Assembly (NCBI RefSeq): GCF_030412785.1
Contig: NZ_CP125295.1
Span: forward strand, 6,324,001-6,388,000
Source: Paraburkholderia sabiae
GTDB taxonomy: Bacteria > Pseudomonadota > Gammaproteobacteria > Burkholderiales > Burkholderiaceae
Length of the DNA: 64,000 bases
Reading direction: 5' to 3'
Shown: one piece after another, positions 7,739-16,606 of the stretch
Layout: every line of letters starts with the position of its first letter
Numbering within the stretch: position 1 is the stretch's first letter
Translations under genes and position numbers: made by a program
Notes under the pieces: model-generated
Databases searched by the model: none
The model's input: only the letters and a program-made list of their open reading frames with translations
What the model was told of the DNA's origin: nothing

Positions 7739-9349
7739 GTGTTGAATCCGCTTCTGGTGCTGCGTCAACGGTTTCGCCATATCGCGCGAAAGCGGGGCGC
7801 GGCCGTGTCGCAAGCGGTCGGCAATCGCCCGTTTCTGACGGGCATCGCGGGCACGCTGATCGCCACGGCGATGGCGGGCCTGACACTCGCCACGCTGTAC
7901 TCGGGCCGCACCGATGCGCTGAACCACGCACGCGAAACTTCGGCGAATCTGGTTTCGCTGATTTCGAGCGACCTCGCCCGCAACGTCGAGATTTACGACC
8001 TGTCGCTGCAGGAAATCGTCCATCGCTCGCAGGAGCCGACCGTCTGGCACCTGCCCGACGAACTGCGCCGCACCGTGCTGTTCGATCGCGCGACACTGGC
8101 CGCGTATCTCGGCGGCGCATATGTGATCGACGAACACGGCGTGCTGAAGGCGACGCAGGAAGGGCCCATCAACAAAGGCGTGAAGTTCGACGACCGCGAT
8201 TACTTTATCGTCCATCAGCGCAGCGCCAATGCGGGCCTGTTCGTCTCGCATCCGTTCCGTTCGCGGCTGCGCGACCACGAGCTTTCGTTCGCGTTGTCGC
8301 GCCGCATCGACGCGCGCGACGGATCGTTCGCGGGCGTCGCGCTGCTCGCCGTGCGCATCGCCTATCTGCAACGGCTGCTCGACAAGGTGAACACGGGCCG
8401 CGGCGGCACGGCGTTCATTCTGCTCGCCGACGGCACGATCCTCGCGCGCAAGCCTTACGTCGAGGACATCATCGGCATCGATATGGATCAGTTTCCCGAG
8501 TACCGGATGCTGCACACGGGATCGGCGGGCTCGTACATCGGAGAATCGCCCATCGATCACGTGCGGCGCATCTTTTCGTACGCGCACGTGCCCGGCACGC
8601 CGCTCGTCGTGATCGTCGCGCCCGCCGTCGACGACGTGCTCGCGCCGTGGCGCAAGCGCAGCGCCGTCGCGGGCGGGCTGACGTTCATGCTCGGCGCGGT
8701 CGTCGTGCTGGTCTGCTGGACGCTCGCGTTCACGCTGCGCGACAAGGTGCGCGCGCAATCGCGCCTCGCCGAACTCGCGGCCACCGATCCCCTCACGAAG
8801 CTCAGCAACCGCCGCACGCTCGACCGCCATCTCGACGAGGAATGGCGCCGCGCACGGCGCAACGGCGCGCTGCTGTCGGTGCTGTTCATCGACATCGATC
8901 ACTTCAAGCGCTTCAACGACACCTACGGCCACGCCGCCGGCGACGACGTGCTGGCGGCCGTGGCCGACTGCATCGCGTCGGTGGCGCGGCGTTCGATCGA
9001 TGTGGTCGCGCGCTACGGCGGCGAGGAATTCGCGGTCGTGCTGCCGGATACGGCGTCGGCCGCCGCGGCGAATGCCGCCGAAAAAATCCGCCGCGTGATC
9101 GAGGCGATGCGGATCCAGCCGTTGCCGTGCGTCACGGTGAGCGTCGGCTGCGCGACGGGACGGCCGGCGGACGGACATAACGCGGCAGAACTCATCGCCG
9201 CCGCCGACACGCAGCTTTACGCGGCCAAAGAGGCTGGCCGCAATCAGGTGAAATCGGTCGACTGGACGCTGACGCAGACGCAAACCCAGCCGCAAACCCA
9301 GCCCGACAGCCTGCACGGTCACACGGATCCGGCAAACCGCGAAGCGTAA
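7739..9349 (+). CDS. Membrane diguanylate cyclase, Cache-type sensor plus GGDEF
   Basis: A 536-residue protein that should make cyclic di-GMP from two GTP. It has a transmembrane helix near residues 32-56, a periplasmic region of about 250 residues resembling a double Cache sensor, a second helix (GGLTFMLGAVVVLVCWTLAFTL), then a GGDEF domain. The active-site motif is GGEEF at 427-431. The inhibitory I-site RSID lies exactly five residues before it (418-421), so product inhibition is expected. GTG is chosen as start because GGAGA lies eight bases upstream; longer readings run through the 11-bp repeats. The C terminus is a Gln/Thr repeat (TQTQTQPQTQ). Confidence 0.87.
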   Translation: MLNPLLVLRQRFRHIARKRGAAVSQAVGNRPFLTGIAGTLIATAMAGLTLATLYSGRTDALNHARETSANLVSLISSDLARNVEIYDLSLQEIVHRSQEPTVWHLPDELRRTVLFDRATLAAYLGGAYVIDEHGVLKATQEGPINKGVKFDDRDYFIVHQRSANAGLFVSHPFRSRLRDHELSFALSRRIDARDGSFAGVALLAVRIAYLQRLLDKVNTGRGGTAFILLADGTILARKPYVEDIIGIDMDQFPEYRMLHTGSAGSYIGESPIDHVRRIFSYAHVPGTPLVVIVAPAVDDVLAPWRKRSAVAGGLTFMLGAVVVLVCWTLAFTLRDKVRAQSRLAELAATDPLTKLSNRRTLDRHLDEEWRRARRNGALLSVLFIDIDHFKRFNDTYGHAAGDDVLAAVADCIASVARRSIDVVARYGGEEFAVVLPDTASAAAANAAEKIRRVIEAMRIQPLPCVTVSVGCATGRPADGHNAAELIAAADTQLYAAKEAGRNQVKSVDWTLTQTQTQPQTQPDSLHGHTDPANREA

Positions 9350-9517
9350 GCATCCGGCCACGCCGGGCGGCTATGCAAAACGCAAACGACGCCTGGAATT
9401 GCGGGCAAATTTGCTCACTATTCATTCGATAGCCCCGTGTTTTGCGGACGTAGACTTGATCCTGTCTCCACGTTCTCCGTGATTCTTCACGCAGTCAGAA
9501 TCATCGGGACGCTTCGC

Positions 9518-9546
9518 GCCACGGCAACGTCCGTGGCGATTTTATT
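9518..9546 (+). terminator. Possible terminator or attenuator between the cyclase genes
   Basis: A 7-bp stem GCCACGG/CCGTGGC (9518-9524, 9531-9537) with a six-base loop is followed by GATTTTATT. A second inverted repeat TGATTCT/AGAATCA lies just upstream (9480-9486, 9497-9503). It sits about 80 bases before the second cyclase gene. Confidence 0.4.
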
Positions 9547-9627
9547 GCGCGGCACGGCGAACCGACGGGACATGCGGCCGCGCCTCAACAAACGGCCGGT
9601 CCGGAGACTCATCTGCACCGATAAGCC

Positions 9628-10578
9628 ATGAAATCGATTCAGGATCTGCGCACTGACGACATCGCCTGTGAAGCGTTGCTCGGCGCGCTCGACGGCAGAA
9701 CCCAGCTGGTCGCGATCTACGACGCGAGCGACCGGCTGATGTTTGCGAACAGCGCGTTCAAGCACGCGTTCCGGCTCAACCGCGAACGCGGCGAAATCAC
9801 GTTCGCCGATCTCGTGCTGCGAGGCATTCTCGGGCAATGCGGCACGCGCATCGAAGGCGACAACGCGTCGGCCGTGATCGACCACGCGATCGCCGCGCGC
9901 CGCGAAGGCGCCGGGCAGCGCAGCTTCGCGACGGAACTGATCGACGGTCGCTGGTTCTGGATGACGGAATCGCTGCTCGAAAACGACTGGATCGTGCTGA
10001 CAGGCTCCGACATTTCGCCGTTGCGCTCCAGCGAGCAGGCGTGGATCGGCGCACACGAACGCGCCGTGCAGGAAGCGCGCACCGACGTGCTGACGGGCCT
10101 CGCGAACCGGCGTCATTCGATGTCGTCGCTCGAACTGGCGATCACGGCCGCTGCAGGCACCGAGACGCCGCTCACGGTCGCACTCGTCGACCTCGATCAT
10201 TTCAAGCAGATCAACGATTCGCACGGTCATGCTGCAGGCGACGCCGTGCTGCGCGATTTCGGCGAAGTGTGCCGTCACGCGACGCGGCAAACGGACATCG
10301 CGGGGCGTATCGGCGGCGAAGAATTTCTGGTGGTGTTTCCGTCGACGTCGGTCGAGCATGGCGTGTCGGCCGTCGAGCGCATGCGCCGCCAGGTGATGAG
10401 CCGCCGCGTGCAGGTCGCCGACGATCAGGCCATCCGCTATTCGTTTTCGGCGGGCGTGTGCAAGGTCGAACTGAGCGACGACCTGAACACGACGCTAGCG
10501 CGCGCCGACAGCGCGCTGTATTCGGCCAAGCGCGAAGGACGCAATCGCACCGTCACGTGGTCGGCGCCGTTTCAGTAA
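9628..10578 (+). CDS. Soluble PAS-like/GGDEF diguanylate cyclase
   Basis: A 316-residue cytoplasmic protein. The N-terminal 140 residues look like a PAS sensor (TQLVAIYDASDRLMFANSAFKHAF ... WFWMTESLLENDWIVLTGSDIS). The C-terminal GGDEF domain begins at DVLTGLANRR, with active-site GGEEF at 229-233 and an intact I-site RQTD at 220-223, so it should be an active, product-inhibited cyclase. There is no membrane segment. It follows the membrane cyclase on the same strand after a 278-bp gap, and its 3' end lies only 13 bp from that of the LacI gene. Confidence 0.88.
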   Translation: MKSIQDLRTDDIACEALLGALDGRTQLVAIYDASDRLMFANSAFKHAFRLNRERGEITFADLVLRGILGQCGTRIEGDNASAVIDHAIAARREGAGQRSFATELIDGRWFWMTESLLENDWIVLTGSDISPLRSSEQAWIGAHERAVQEARTDVLTGLANRRHSMSSLELAITAAAGTETPLTVALVDLDHFKQINDSHGHAAGDAVLRDFGEVCRHATRQTDIAGRIGGEEFLVVFPSTSVEHGVSAVERMRRQVMSRRVQVADDQAIRYSFSAGVCKVELSDDLNTTLARADSALYSAKREGRNRTVTWSAPFQ

Positions 10579-10591
10579 GCGCGGCTCGCCA

Positions 10592-11641
10592 CTAGCCACG
10601 CTCAGAAAACCGCGCAATCACCTCGTGCGGAATATTTTCCGGCGTCACCACCATCACCGACGATGACGCGCTCACTGCCGCCACCGGCAGCAGCTTGTGA
10701 AAGCTCATCACATGCTGGCACGCACACCGCATGTCCTGACGCAGATCGTGATGCAGAATCGCGGTGATCGCGTGCTCGCGTAGCAACTGCACGTTTTCGC
10801 GATCCAGATCGTGTCCGATAAAGCACTTCGGATGCTGGTTCAGCGCCTTCAGCGCGCGCAAAATGGCCGCGTTGCCGCCGCCCATCGAATACACGGCGGC
10901 GATCTTCTGCCCCGCGCCGACGGCCTTGCGCACACGCTCTTCCGTTTCCGCATCGAGTCCCTGCCCGCCGCTCGCATCGATCGGCGTCAGATGCGCATAG
11001 CGCTCGCGCAGCGTCGCGCGAAAGCTCGCCTCGCGTTCCTCTTCGCCACGAAAGCGCTCGTTGCTGCGCGTCACCAGTACGTTGCTCGCGCGCTTGCCGA
11101 GCCAATGGCCGATCAGATAAGCCGCCGTCGCGCCGCCAACGCGGTTGTCGAGCCCCGCATACGCGATGCGCCTTGAAGCAGGAATATCGGTGAACATCGT
11201 CACGACGGGAATCTCGCGCTGCTCGAGCTCGGCGATAGCCTGCGTGATCGCGGGCACGTTCTGCGCCTTCAGAAAGACGCCGTGACAGCCGCGCCGCGCG
11301 ATCGCGTGCAGCGCATCGACGACTTGCGCCGTCGTCATCGTTTCCTGCATCAGAAAGCGCGGACGGAAAATCGCGGGATGCAGGCTCGGCACGGTGTCTT
11401 CGAGCGCGTCGCGGATCTCGTCGGCGAAACGGCGCGGCGCTTCGACGATCACATCGACGACGAGCTTGCGCCCGCTCGTTGCCATCGTCAGCTGCTGCTT
11501 TTCCAGTTCTTTTATCGCCTGTTGCACGCGCCGCCGCGTGTGTTCGCGGACGTGCGTGCGGCCGTTCAGCACGCGATCGACGGTCGCCGTGCCGAGCCCC
11601 GCCTGCAACGCGATTTCCTTGATCAGAAATGGATGCGCCAT
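10592..11641 (-). CDS. LacI-family transcriptional regulator
   Basis: A 349-residue regulator. The N-terminal helix-turn-helix is at about residues 5-26 (IKEIALQAGLGTATVDRVLNGRTHV), followed by a periplasmic-binding-protein-like effector domain (VVDVIVEAPRRFADEIRDALE ... GHDLDRENVQLLREHAITAILHHDLRQD). Such domains usually sense a sugar or polyol. It is divergent from the PhyH/Gfo-Idh pair and probably controls it, with the operator expected in 11642-11741. The start is placed at the conserved MAHPFLIKE; a longer reading from 11728 would overlap the regulatory region. Confidence 0.88.
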   Translation of the reverse strand: MAHPFLIKEIALQAGLGTATVDRVLNGRTHVREHTRRRVQQAIKELEKQQLTMATSGRKLVVDVIVEAPRRFADEIRDALEDTVPSLHPAIFRPRFLMQETMTTAQVVDALHAIARRGCHGVFLKAQNVPAITQAIAELEQREIPVVTMFTDIPASRRIAYAGLDNRVGGATAAYLIGHWLGKRASNVLVTRSNERFRGEEEREASFRATLRERYAHLTPIDASGGQGLDAETEERVRKAVGAGQKIAAVYSMGGGNAAILRALKALNQHPKCFIGHDLDRENVQLLREHAITAILHHDLRQDMRCACQHVMSFHKLLPVAAVSASSSVMVVTPENIPHEVIARFSERG

Positions 11642-11741
11642 CGACAACGCCGCCCGTTTTTGATGTGTTTTTGATGTTTCGATGGTAACGCAGCGCCGGA
11701 ATTTGCGGATAAGCTGGTTTGCAAACATGGAGGCAGACGAG

Positions 11742-12938
11742 ATGAACCCGAAAGCTCAGCAACCGGTTCACGGCGCGCAGACCTGGTTTCGCGAAGCGGA
11801 CTGTTCCGTCGACGACTTCGCGACGCTGATCGAAACGTCGCGCGACACGCATCCGAAACCCCGCCTTGCTGCCGATCTCGCGCAAGCCGTGCCCATCTAC
11901 GATTGCGACGCGCTGCGGCCCATCCTGTCCGATCCGTCGCGCCGTCCCGAGCTGCTCGCCGAATGGGCGAGCGTGCTGCTCGACGGCGCGGGCGTGTTCG
12001 TGCTGCAACGCGCATACGAAGATACAAGCGCCATCGACGACGCGACCGCGATCTTCGAGTCGATCATCCGCGATGAGCGCAAGTCGGGCGGCGGCGCCGA
12101 TCACTTCGCGAAAGCGGGCGCGAACGACCGCATCTGGAACGCGCAAGAAAAGCTGTGTCTCGCGGCGCCCGACGTGTTCGTCCGCTACTTCGCGAATCCC
12201 GTGCTGATGGCGGCCGCCGAGGCGTGGCTCGGACCCGGCTATCAGATGACGTCGCAGGTCAATGTCGTGCGGCCGGGCGGCGAAGCGCAGCAGGCGCATC
12301 GCGATTTCCATCTCGGCTTTCTCACCGTCGATGAAGCGCAGCGTTTTCCGGCACATGTGCACACGATGTCGGCGCTGCTGACGCTGCAAGGCGCCGTCGC
12401 GCACACCGACATGTCCGTCGAAAGCGGTCCAACCAAGCTGCTGCCGTTTTCACAGCGCTATCCGCAAGGTTACGTCGCGTGGCGGCGACCCGACTTCCGC
12501 GCGTATTTCGAAGCGCACTACGCGCAATTGCCGCTGCGAAAAGGCGACGCCCTGTTCTTCAACCCCGCGCTCTTTCATGCAGCGGGCTCGAATCGAACGA
12601 GCGATGTGCAGCGGATGGCAAATCTGCTGCAAGTGTCGTCGGCGTATGGACGCGCGATGGAATCACTCGACCGCATGCGGATGTGCAACGCCGTCTTCCC
12701 CGTGCTGCGGGCGATGCATGCGCAACACACGCTCGATGCCGCGCAACTGGCGGCCGTGCTCGCGTCGTGCGCGGAGGGCTATGCGTTCCCGACGAACCTC
12801 GACCGCAATCCGCCCGTCGGCGGACTGGCGCCCGCAAGCCAGCAGCAACTTTTCGCGGCGGCGCTCAGTGAAGGCTGGTCGGACGAACAGTTCGCCGCCG
12901 CGTTGCGCGACCTCGAATTCCGCAATTCAACGCACTAG
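11742..12938 (+). CDS. Phytanoyl-CoA dioxygenase (PhyH)-family protein
   Basis: A 398-residue Fe(II)/2-oxoglutarate-dependent oxygenase-like protein. The iron-binding HxD is H186-D188 in AHRDFH. The distal histidine is H279 in NPALFHAAGSNRT, with arginines shortly after for 2-oxoglutarate. Members hydroxylate diverse small molecules; the bacterial substrate here is unknown. A GGAGG site eight bases upstream fixes the start over two upstream in-frame ATGs. Eighteen bases separate it from the dehydrogenase gene, so the two form an operon. The divergent LacI gene suggests induction by a sugar-like compound. Confidence 0.85.
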   Translation: MNPKAQQPVHGAQTWFREADCSVDDFATLIETSRDTHPKPRLAADLAQAVPIYDCDALRPILSDPSRRPELLAEWASVLLDGAGVFVLQRAYEDTSAIDDATAIFESIIRDERKSGGGADHFAKAGANDRIWNAQEKLCLAAPDVFVRYFANPVLMAAAEAWLGPGYQMTSQVNVVRPGGEAQQAHRDFHLGFLTVDEAQRFPAHVHTMSALLTLQGAVAHTDMSVESGPTKLLPFSQRYPQGYVAWRRPDFRAYFEAHYAQLPLRKGDALFFNPALFHAAGSNRTSDVQRMANLLQVSSAYGRAMESLDRMRMCNAVFPVLRAMHAQHTLDAAQLAAVLASCAEGYAFPTNLDRNPPVGGLAPASQQQLFAAALSEGWSDEQFAAALRDLEFRNSTH

Positions 12939-12956
12939 CCTGAAGGAGACGACGAC

Positions 12957-14111
12957 ATGGTGATAAGCACAATCGGCCGGCGCATCCGGCTGGGTTTGAT
13001 CGGCGGCGGACCGGGTTCGATCATCGGCGAAACGCATCGGATCGCGGCGCGGCTCGACGGCCAGTACGACATCGTCGCGGCGGCGCTGTCGTCGAATCCC
13101 GAACGCGCGCGACAGGCGGCGCTCGATCTCGGCATCGACGGTGAACGTGCGTATGCGTCGTGGCAACAGATGCTCGAAACGGAAGCGGCCCGCGCGGATC
13201 GCATCGATGCCGTCGCGGTGATGACGCCCAACGACTCGCATCACGCGATCTGCATGCAGGCGCTCGATCTGGGCTTTCACGTGATCTGCGACAAGCCGCT
13301 CGCGAACGATCTCGCGCAGGCCCGCGAAATCGCCGCGCGCGTGAAATCGACCAACGCCGAGTTCTGCGTGACCTATTGCTACACCGGCTTTCCGATGGTG
13401 CGTCAGGCGCGCGACATGGTTCGCGCGGGCGAACTCGGCGAGATTCGCCAGGTGCATCTGCAATACGTGCAGAGCTATCTGGCGCCGCACGATCTGCCCG
13501 CCGGCTGGCGCACGGAAGCGGGCCGCGCCGGCAGTTCGCTCGTGTTGATGGATATCGGCACGCACGCGTTCCACCTTGGCGCGTTCGTCACGGGGCTCGA
13601 CATCGCAAGTCTGTGTTCGGATGTCGGTTCGGCGATTCCGGGCCGCACCGTCGACGATTACGTGTCCGCGCTGCTGCGCTACGAGAACGGCGCACGCGGC
13701 TCGCTCTGGGTGACGAATGCCGCGGCCGGTTCGGAACACGGACTGAGCTTCCGCATTCACGGCGACAAGGGCGGACTCGAATGGCATCAGGAGGAACCGA
13801 ACCGGCTGATTCATCGGCGGCAGGATGCGTTCGAGGAAATCATCACGCGCCGCCTCGGTCCGTCGACGAGCGAAGGCGCGCAGCGTTCGACGCGCATCGC
13901 AATCGGTCATCCCGAAGGTTATCTGGAAGCGTTCGCGAATCTTTATACGGAGTTCGCACAGCGCGTCGCGGCACGGATCGATGGAAAGCCAGGCGGTGAC
14001 CGGCCGACGCTCTTTCCCGGTGTCAGCGATGGCGTGAAAGGACTCGCGTTCGTCGCGGCATCGGTGAAAAGCATGGCGACGGGTGGATGGCAGGACGTCG
14101 AGCGCGCTTAG
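12957..14111 (+). CDS. Gfo/Idh/MocA-family oxidoreductase
   Basis: A 384-residue NAD(P)-dependent dehydrogenase-like protein. The Rossmann motif GLIGGGPGSIIGETH is near residue 13. The conserved CDKPLA (the family's EKP position, with the catalytic-type lysine) is near 111, and MDIGTHAFHL near 198 matches the family GGxxxDxxxH region. Members oxidise sugars, inositols or related polyols. AAGGAG nine bases before ATG marks the start. It is cotranscribed with the PhyH gene and a pathway partner by context. Confidence 0.9.
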   Translation: MVISTIGRRIRLGLIGGGPGSIIGETHRIAARLDGQYDIVAAALSSNPERARQAALDLGIDGERAYASWQQMLETEAARADRIDAVAVMTPNDSHHAICMQALDLGFHVICDKPLANDLAQAREIAARVKSTNAEFCVTYCYTGFPMVRQARDMVRAGELGEIRQVHLQYVQSYLAPHDLPAGWRTEAGRAGSSLVLMDIGTHAFHLGAFVTGLDIASLCSDVGSAIPGRTVDDYVSALLRYENGARGSLWVTNAAAGSEHGLSFRIHGDKGGLEWHQEEPNRLIHRRQDAFEEIITRRLGPSTSEGAQRSTRIAIGHPEGYLEAFANLYTEFAQRVAARIDGKPGGDRPTLFPGVSDGVKGLAFVAASVKSMATGGWQDVERA

Positions 14112-14127
14112 GTTCGCTCGCTGGAAG

Positions 14128-14164
14128 AAAAAAAAGAGCCCTGTTCCGCGGGGGAACAGGGCTC
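14128..14164 (-). terminator. Terminator-like hairpin
   Basis: A 12-bp stem GAGCCCTGTTCC/GGAACAGGGCTC (14136-14147, 14153-14164) with a five-base loop. On the minus strand it is followed by eight T; on the plus strand there is no T run. It separates the Gfo/Idh operon from the repeat-rich region and may work in both directions. Confidence 0.65.
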
Positions 14165-14802
14165 GGTGGATGAGACATATCGAACAGGCGCGTGGATGCT
14201 TGCCGACTGCTACCTCATCACGTGAAGCTGTTATTGGTGAACGTCTGTTTTGCTTCGATTGGCCCCGCGCCTACTCCTTGCTGCTAACCCCAACTGCATT
14301 CAAAAAAACGGTGAACCGGTTGCTACTGCCGGTACTGCTACTGCGATTGCGAAAACGAAAACGTCTGCTACTGCGAGAGCTACTGTTGCTTCGAGAATCG
14401 ACTGCGACTTCAAAAACCGACTGCGAAAACCGACTTCAAAAACTGAATACGAAACCTACATCGACAACCGACTGCCACTGCAATTGCGACTGGAACTTCA
14501 AACTGCGGCTTCAAACTGCTGATCCCGCTACTACGCGTGCTGCATGTACTTCATGTACTGCGACCTGCCACTTCGATCACTACGACTGCTCATGCTTCCG
14601 TTACGGCTACTTCGACTGCTGGCAACCTGCGGTCATGCACGACGCAGAGGGGAACCGCGTCGATGGGCTCGTTGTTCCGTCGCTCCATGAAAAGAAGTAT
14701 AGGAGCGAGGCTGCACATTCAATCGGCGGAAGCGAGGGCGATTCGCGGCCCAGTTCGCCCGTTTGTCCGCACGCGCGTGGAAGGCATGTATCGCGTCGAT
14801 GC
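14165..14802. repeat. Gene-poor tract with degenerate short repeats
   Basis: No convincing gene is present. From about 14315 to 14640 the sequence is a degenerate array of CTGC/CTTC-type words, often in steps of six (ctactg, ctgcta, ctgcga, ttgcga, ctgcta, ctgcga). It recurs as actgcgacttcaaaaacc-like blocks near 14400-14450. GC content is visibly lower than the surroundings. Open frames through it give low-complexity peptides rich in Leu/Arg, Thr/Ala or Cys/Asp depending on frame. This is the signature of repeat DNA rather than selected protein. Confidence 0.7.
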
Positions 14803-15069
14803 TCAGTTCGCGTAGCGGCCGCTCAACGCATGCGAACGATAGTGGCTGCCGAACAGCACATCGGGATCGGCGCGGTCTTCGACGGGCGTCTCACTCAGTT
14901 CGCGGAACGTCGCGACGAGGCTCTGCCATGACGCGGACCAGCGCGTCTCTCTCAGGCGGCTGCCTGTGCTGTCGGTGATGCGCAGAACGCCGGTGTCGGG
15001 GAAAAAGGTCAGCGTGACCGCGATTCCATCGATGACACATGTCGCAGTACACGGTTTTGTAGCCAGCAC
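14803..15069 (-). CDS. Small hypothetical protein
   Basis: An 88-residue soluble protein (MLATKPCTATCVIDGIAVTL ... DVLFGSHYRSHALSGRYAN). The first half looks beta-rich (VTLTFFPDTGVLRITDS) and the second half helical (SASWQSLVATFRELSE). No family is recognised. The GTG start is chosen because GGAGG lies five bases upstream; a longer reading to 15294 adds an arginine/cysteine-rich stretch with poor codon character. Its downstream side is the repeat-rich tract. Confidence 0.6.
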   Translation of the reverse strand: MLATKPCTATCVIDGIAVTLTFFPDTGVLRITDSTGSRLRETRWSASWQSLVATFRELSETPVEDRADPDVLFGSHYRSHALSGRYAN

Positions 15070-15749
15070 GATCGCCTCCGGTGTGTATGTCGGGTGGTGT
15101 CCGCCTGATTGAGCGGGCGCGCCTCTGAAGAGCAATGTGTATGCCTGTGGGCCATCCCCAGGCCGCACGGCTTGCGGTGCGAGGCCTGACGGACAGGTCG
15201 ACGCGCGAGACCGCGTCCCGCAGTCGAATCCGCGTGCCGAAAATGTTGGTTCACGGCAGACACATCGCGTTCGTGTCCGCAGCAAATCCGACATCGCATG
15301 TCACCCGCCGGTCCTGTTCATCCTGCAGGCAGATTCATCGCCTGATCTGTCTGTACGCGGCGCGCGCGTTTTACCCACTGCTTTTCAATTGATAAATATG
15401 TATACGTAGTAGCAGTTAACAAGCACCTTCGCCATCTGTGGACAACGGCCAAATCCGCTTTCCGTTCAACGGATTGTCAAATGGATACCCTTGCGCATAA
15501 ATGAGGGAGCGCGTGCCGGAAGCTTGGATAACTTTGTCCACATTCGGCCTCGGCGCGTGTTTACCCAGAATCTGCCCACAGCAAACGCCTCCGCGATATC
15601 CCCATGTTGTCCATAGCATCGTGTGGACATCTGGATGTCGAGGCGACTGCCGCGCGCGCTTCGCCGCGATCGACTCCCGGCGATTGATTTGACCTCTGAC
15701 GCGTGGCTCCTATAACGGAAAGGGCGTGCAACAAGAGAGGAACACCGAC
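15070..15749. other. Long intergenic region with DnaA-box-like nonamers
   Basis: No gene is firmly supported in this 680-bp gap. Four nonamers match TTGTCCACA exactly or with one change: 15437-15445 (reverse), 15534-15542 (forward), 15607-15615 (forward, TTGTCCATA) and 15622-15630 (reverse, ATGTCCACA). An A/T-rich stretch lies at 15385-15415. A 67-codon minus-strand frame (15416-15619) overlaps these sites and has no clear ribosome site. The methyltransferase promoter must lie at the right end. Confidence 0.5.
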
Positions 15750-16562
15750 ATGAAAGAAGACGAATTCAGCGCCTTCGAACATCGGGGCTGGGAGCGCGTC
15801 GCTCAGCCGTATCACGCGTACTTTGGCAACCTGACGATCCAGTCGCATGCTCCGCTGCTCGATGCGCTGTGCGTGCGGCGCGGCGTGCGTTTCCTCGATG
15901 TCGCGTCGGGCCCCGGCTACCTCGCCGCGGCGGCGGCGCAGCGCGGCGCGGATGTCGTCGGCGTGGACTTCGCGGATTCGATGGTCGATCAGGCCAGGCG
16001 CATCTATCCTTCGCTAACCTTTCGGATCGGCAGCGCGGAAGACCTGCCCTTTTCCGACGATGGCTTCGATGCCGTCGGCATCAGCTTCGGCATGTTGCAC
16101 TTCTCGCATCCCGAGAAAGCGCTGGAAGAAGCGTTCCGCGTGCTCGAGCCGGGCGGCAAGGTCGGCTTCACGGTCTGGGCTGCAGCCGATAAGGCCGTCG
16201 GCTTCTCGATCGTCCTGAAGGCCATCGAGACGCATGGCCGCATGGACGTGCAACTGCCTCCCGGACCGCCGTTCTTCCGCTTCAGCGACTGGGCCGAATG
16301 CGAGCGTGTGTTACTGGCGGCGGGCTTTCGCGATCCGCATGTGGAGGAAGTCGAGCAGACGCTGCACGCGCCCTCGCCCGACGCGCTGTTCGAGATGTTG
16401 ATGCGCGGCGGCGTGCGGGTGTCGGCGATTCTGAACGCGCAAACGCCGCAGGCGCTGGATGCAATCAGCAAGACGGTGCGCGACGGCGCCGCGCGGTATG
16501 CGAGCAACGGCGAAGTCAGCATACCGATGCCGTGCGTGCTGGCCTACGCGACGAAGCCTTGA
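15750..16562 (+). CDS. Class I SAM-dependent methyltransferase
   Basis: A 270-residue cytoplasmic methyltransferase of the UbiE/Methyltransf_11 type. Motif I is VRFLDVASGPGYLA near residue 44. Acidic residues follow at VVGVDFADSMV, then the post-motif SAEDLPFSDDGFDAVGISFGMLHF and RVLEPGGKVGFTVWA. The substrate is unknown; this architecture is common in small-molecule methylation. ATG is preceded by GAGAGG nine bases upstream. It converges with glmS. Confidence 0.85.
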   Translation: MKEDEFSAFEHRGWERVAQPYHAYFGNLTIQSHAPLLDALCVRRGVRFLDVASGPGYLAAAAAQRGADVVGVDFADSMVDQARRIYPSLTFRIGSAEDLPFSDDGFDAVGISFGMLHFSHPEKALEEAFRVLEPGGKVGFTVWAAADKAVGFSIVLKAIETHGRMDVQLPPGPPFFRFSDWAECERVLLAAGFRDPHVEEVEQTLHAPSPDALFEMLMRGGVRVSAILNAQTPQALDAISKTVRDGAARYASNGEVSIPMPCVLAYATKP

Positions 16563-16606
16563 GCGGACGCCGGAAAAGGAAAACAGAGGGGATTTGAAGC
16601 TGGCAG

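Noticed and set aside
14083..14931. Open frame of 282 codons across the repeat tract
   Set aside because: It begins inside the Gfo/Idh gene, lacks a ribosome site and gives a peptide of Leu/Arg then Thr/Cys/Asp low complexity that follows the DNA repeat, so it is a by-product of the repeat.
15385..15630. A replication origin
   Set aside because: DnaA-like nonamers exist, but there is no dnaA, dnaN, parAB or rep gene and no clear set of 13-mer unwinding repeats, so only a box cluster is reported.
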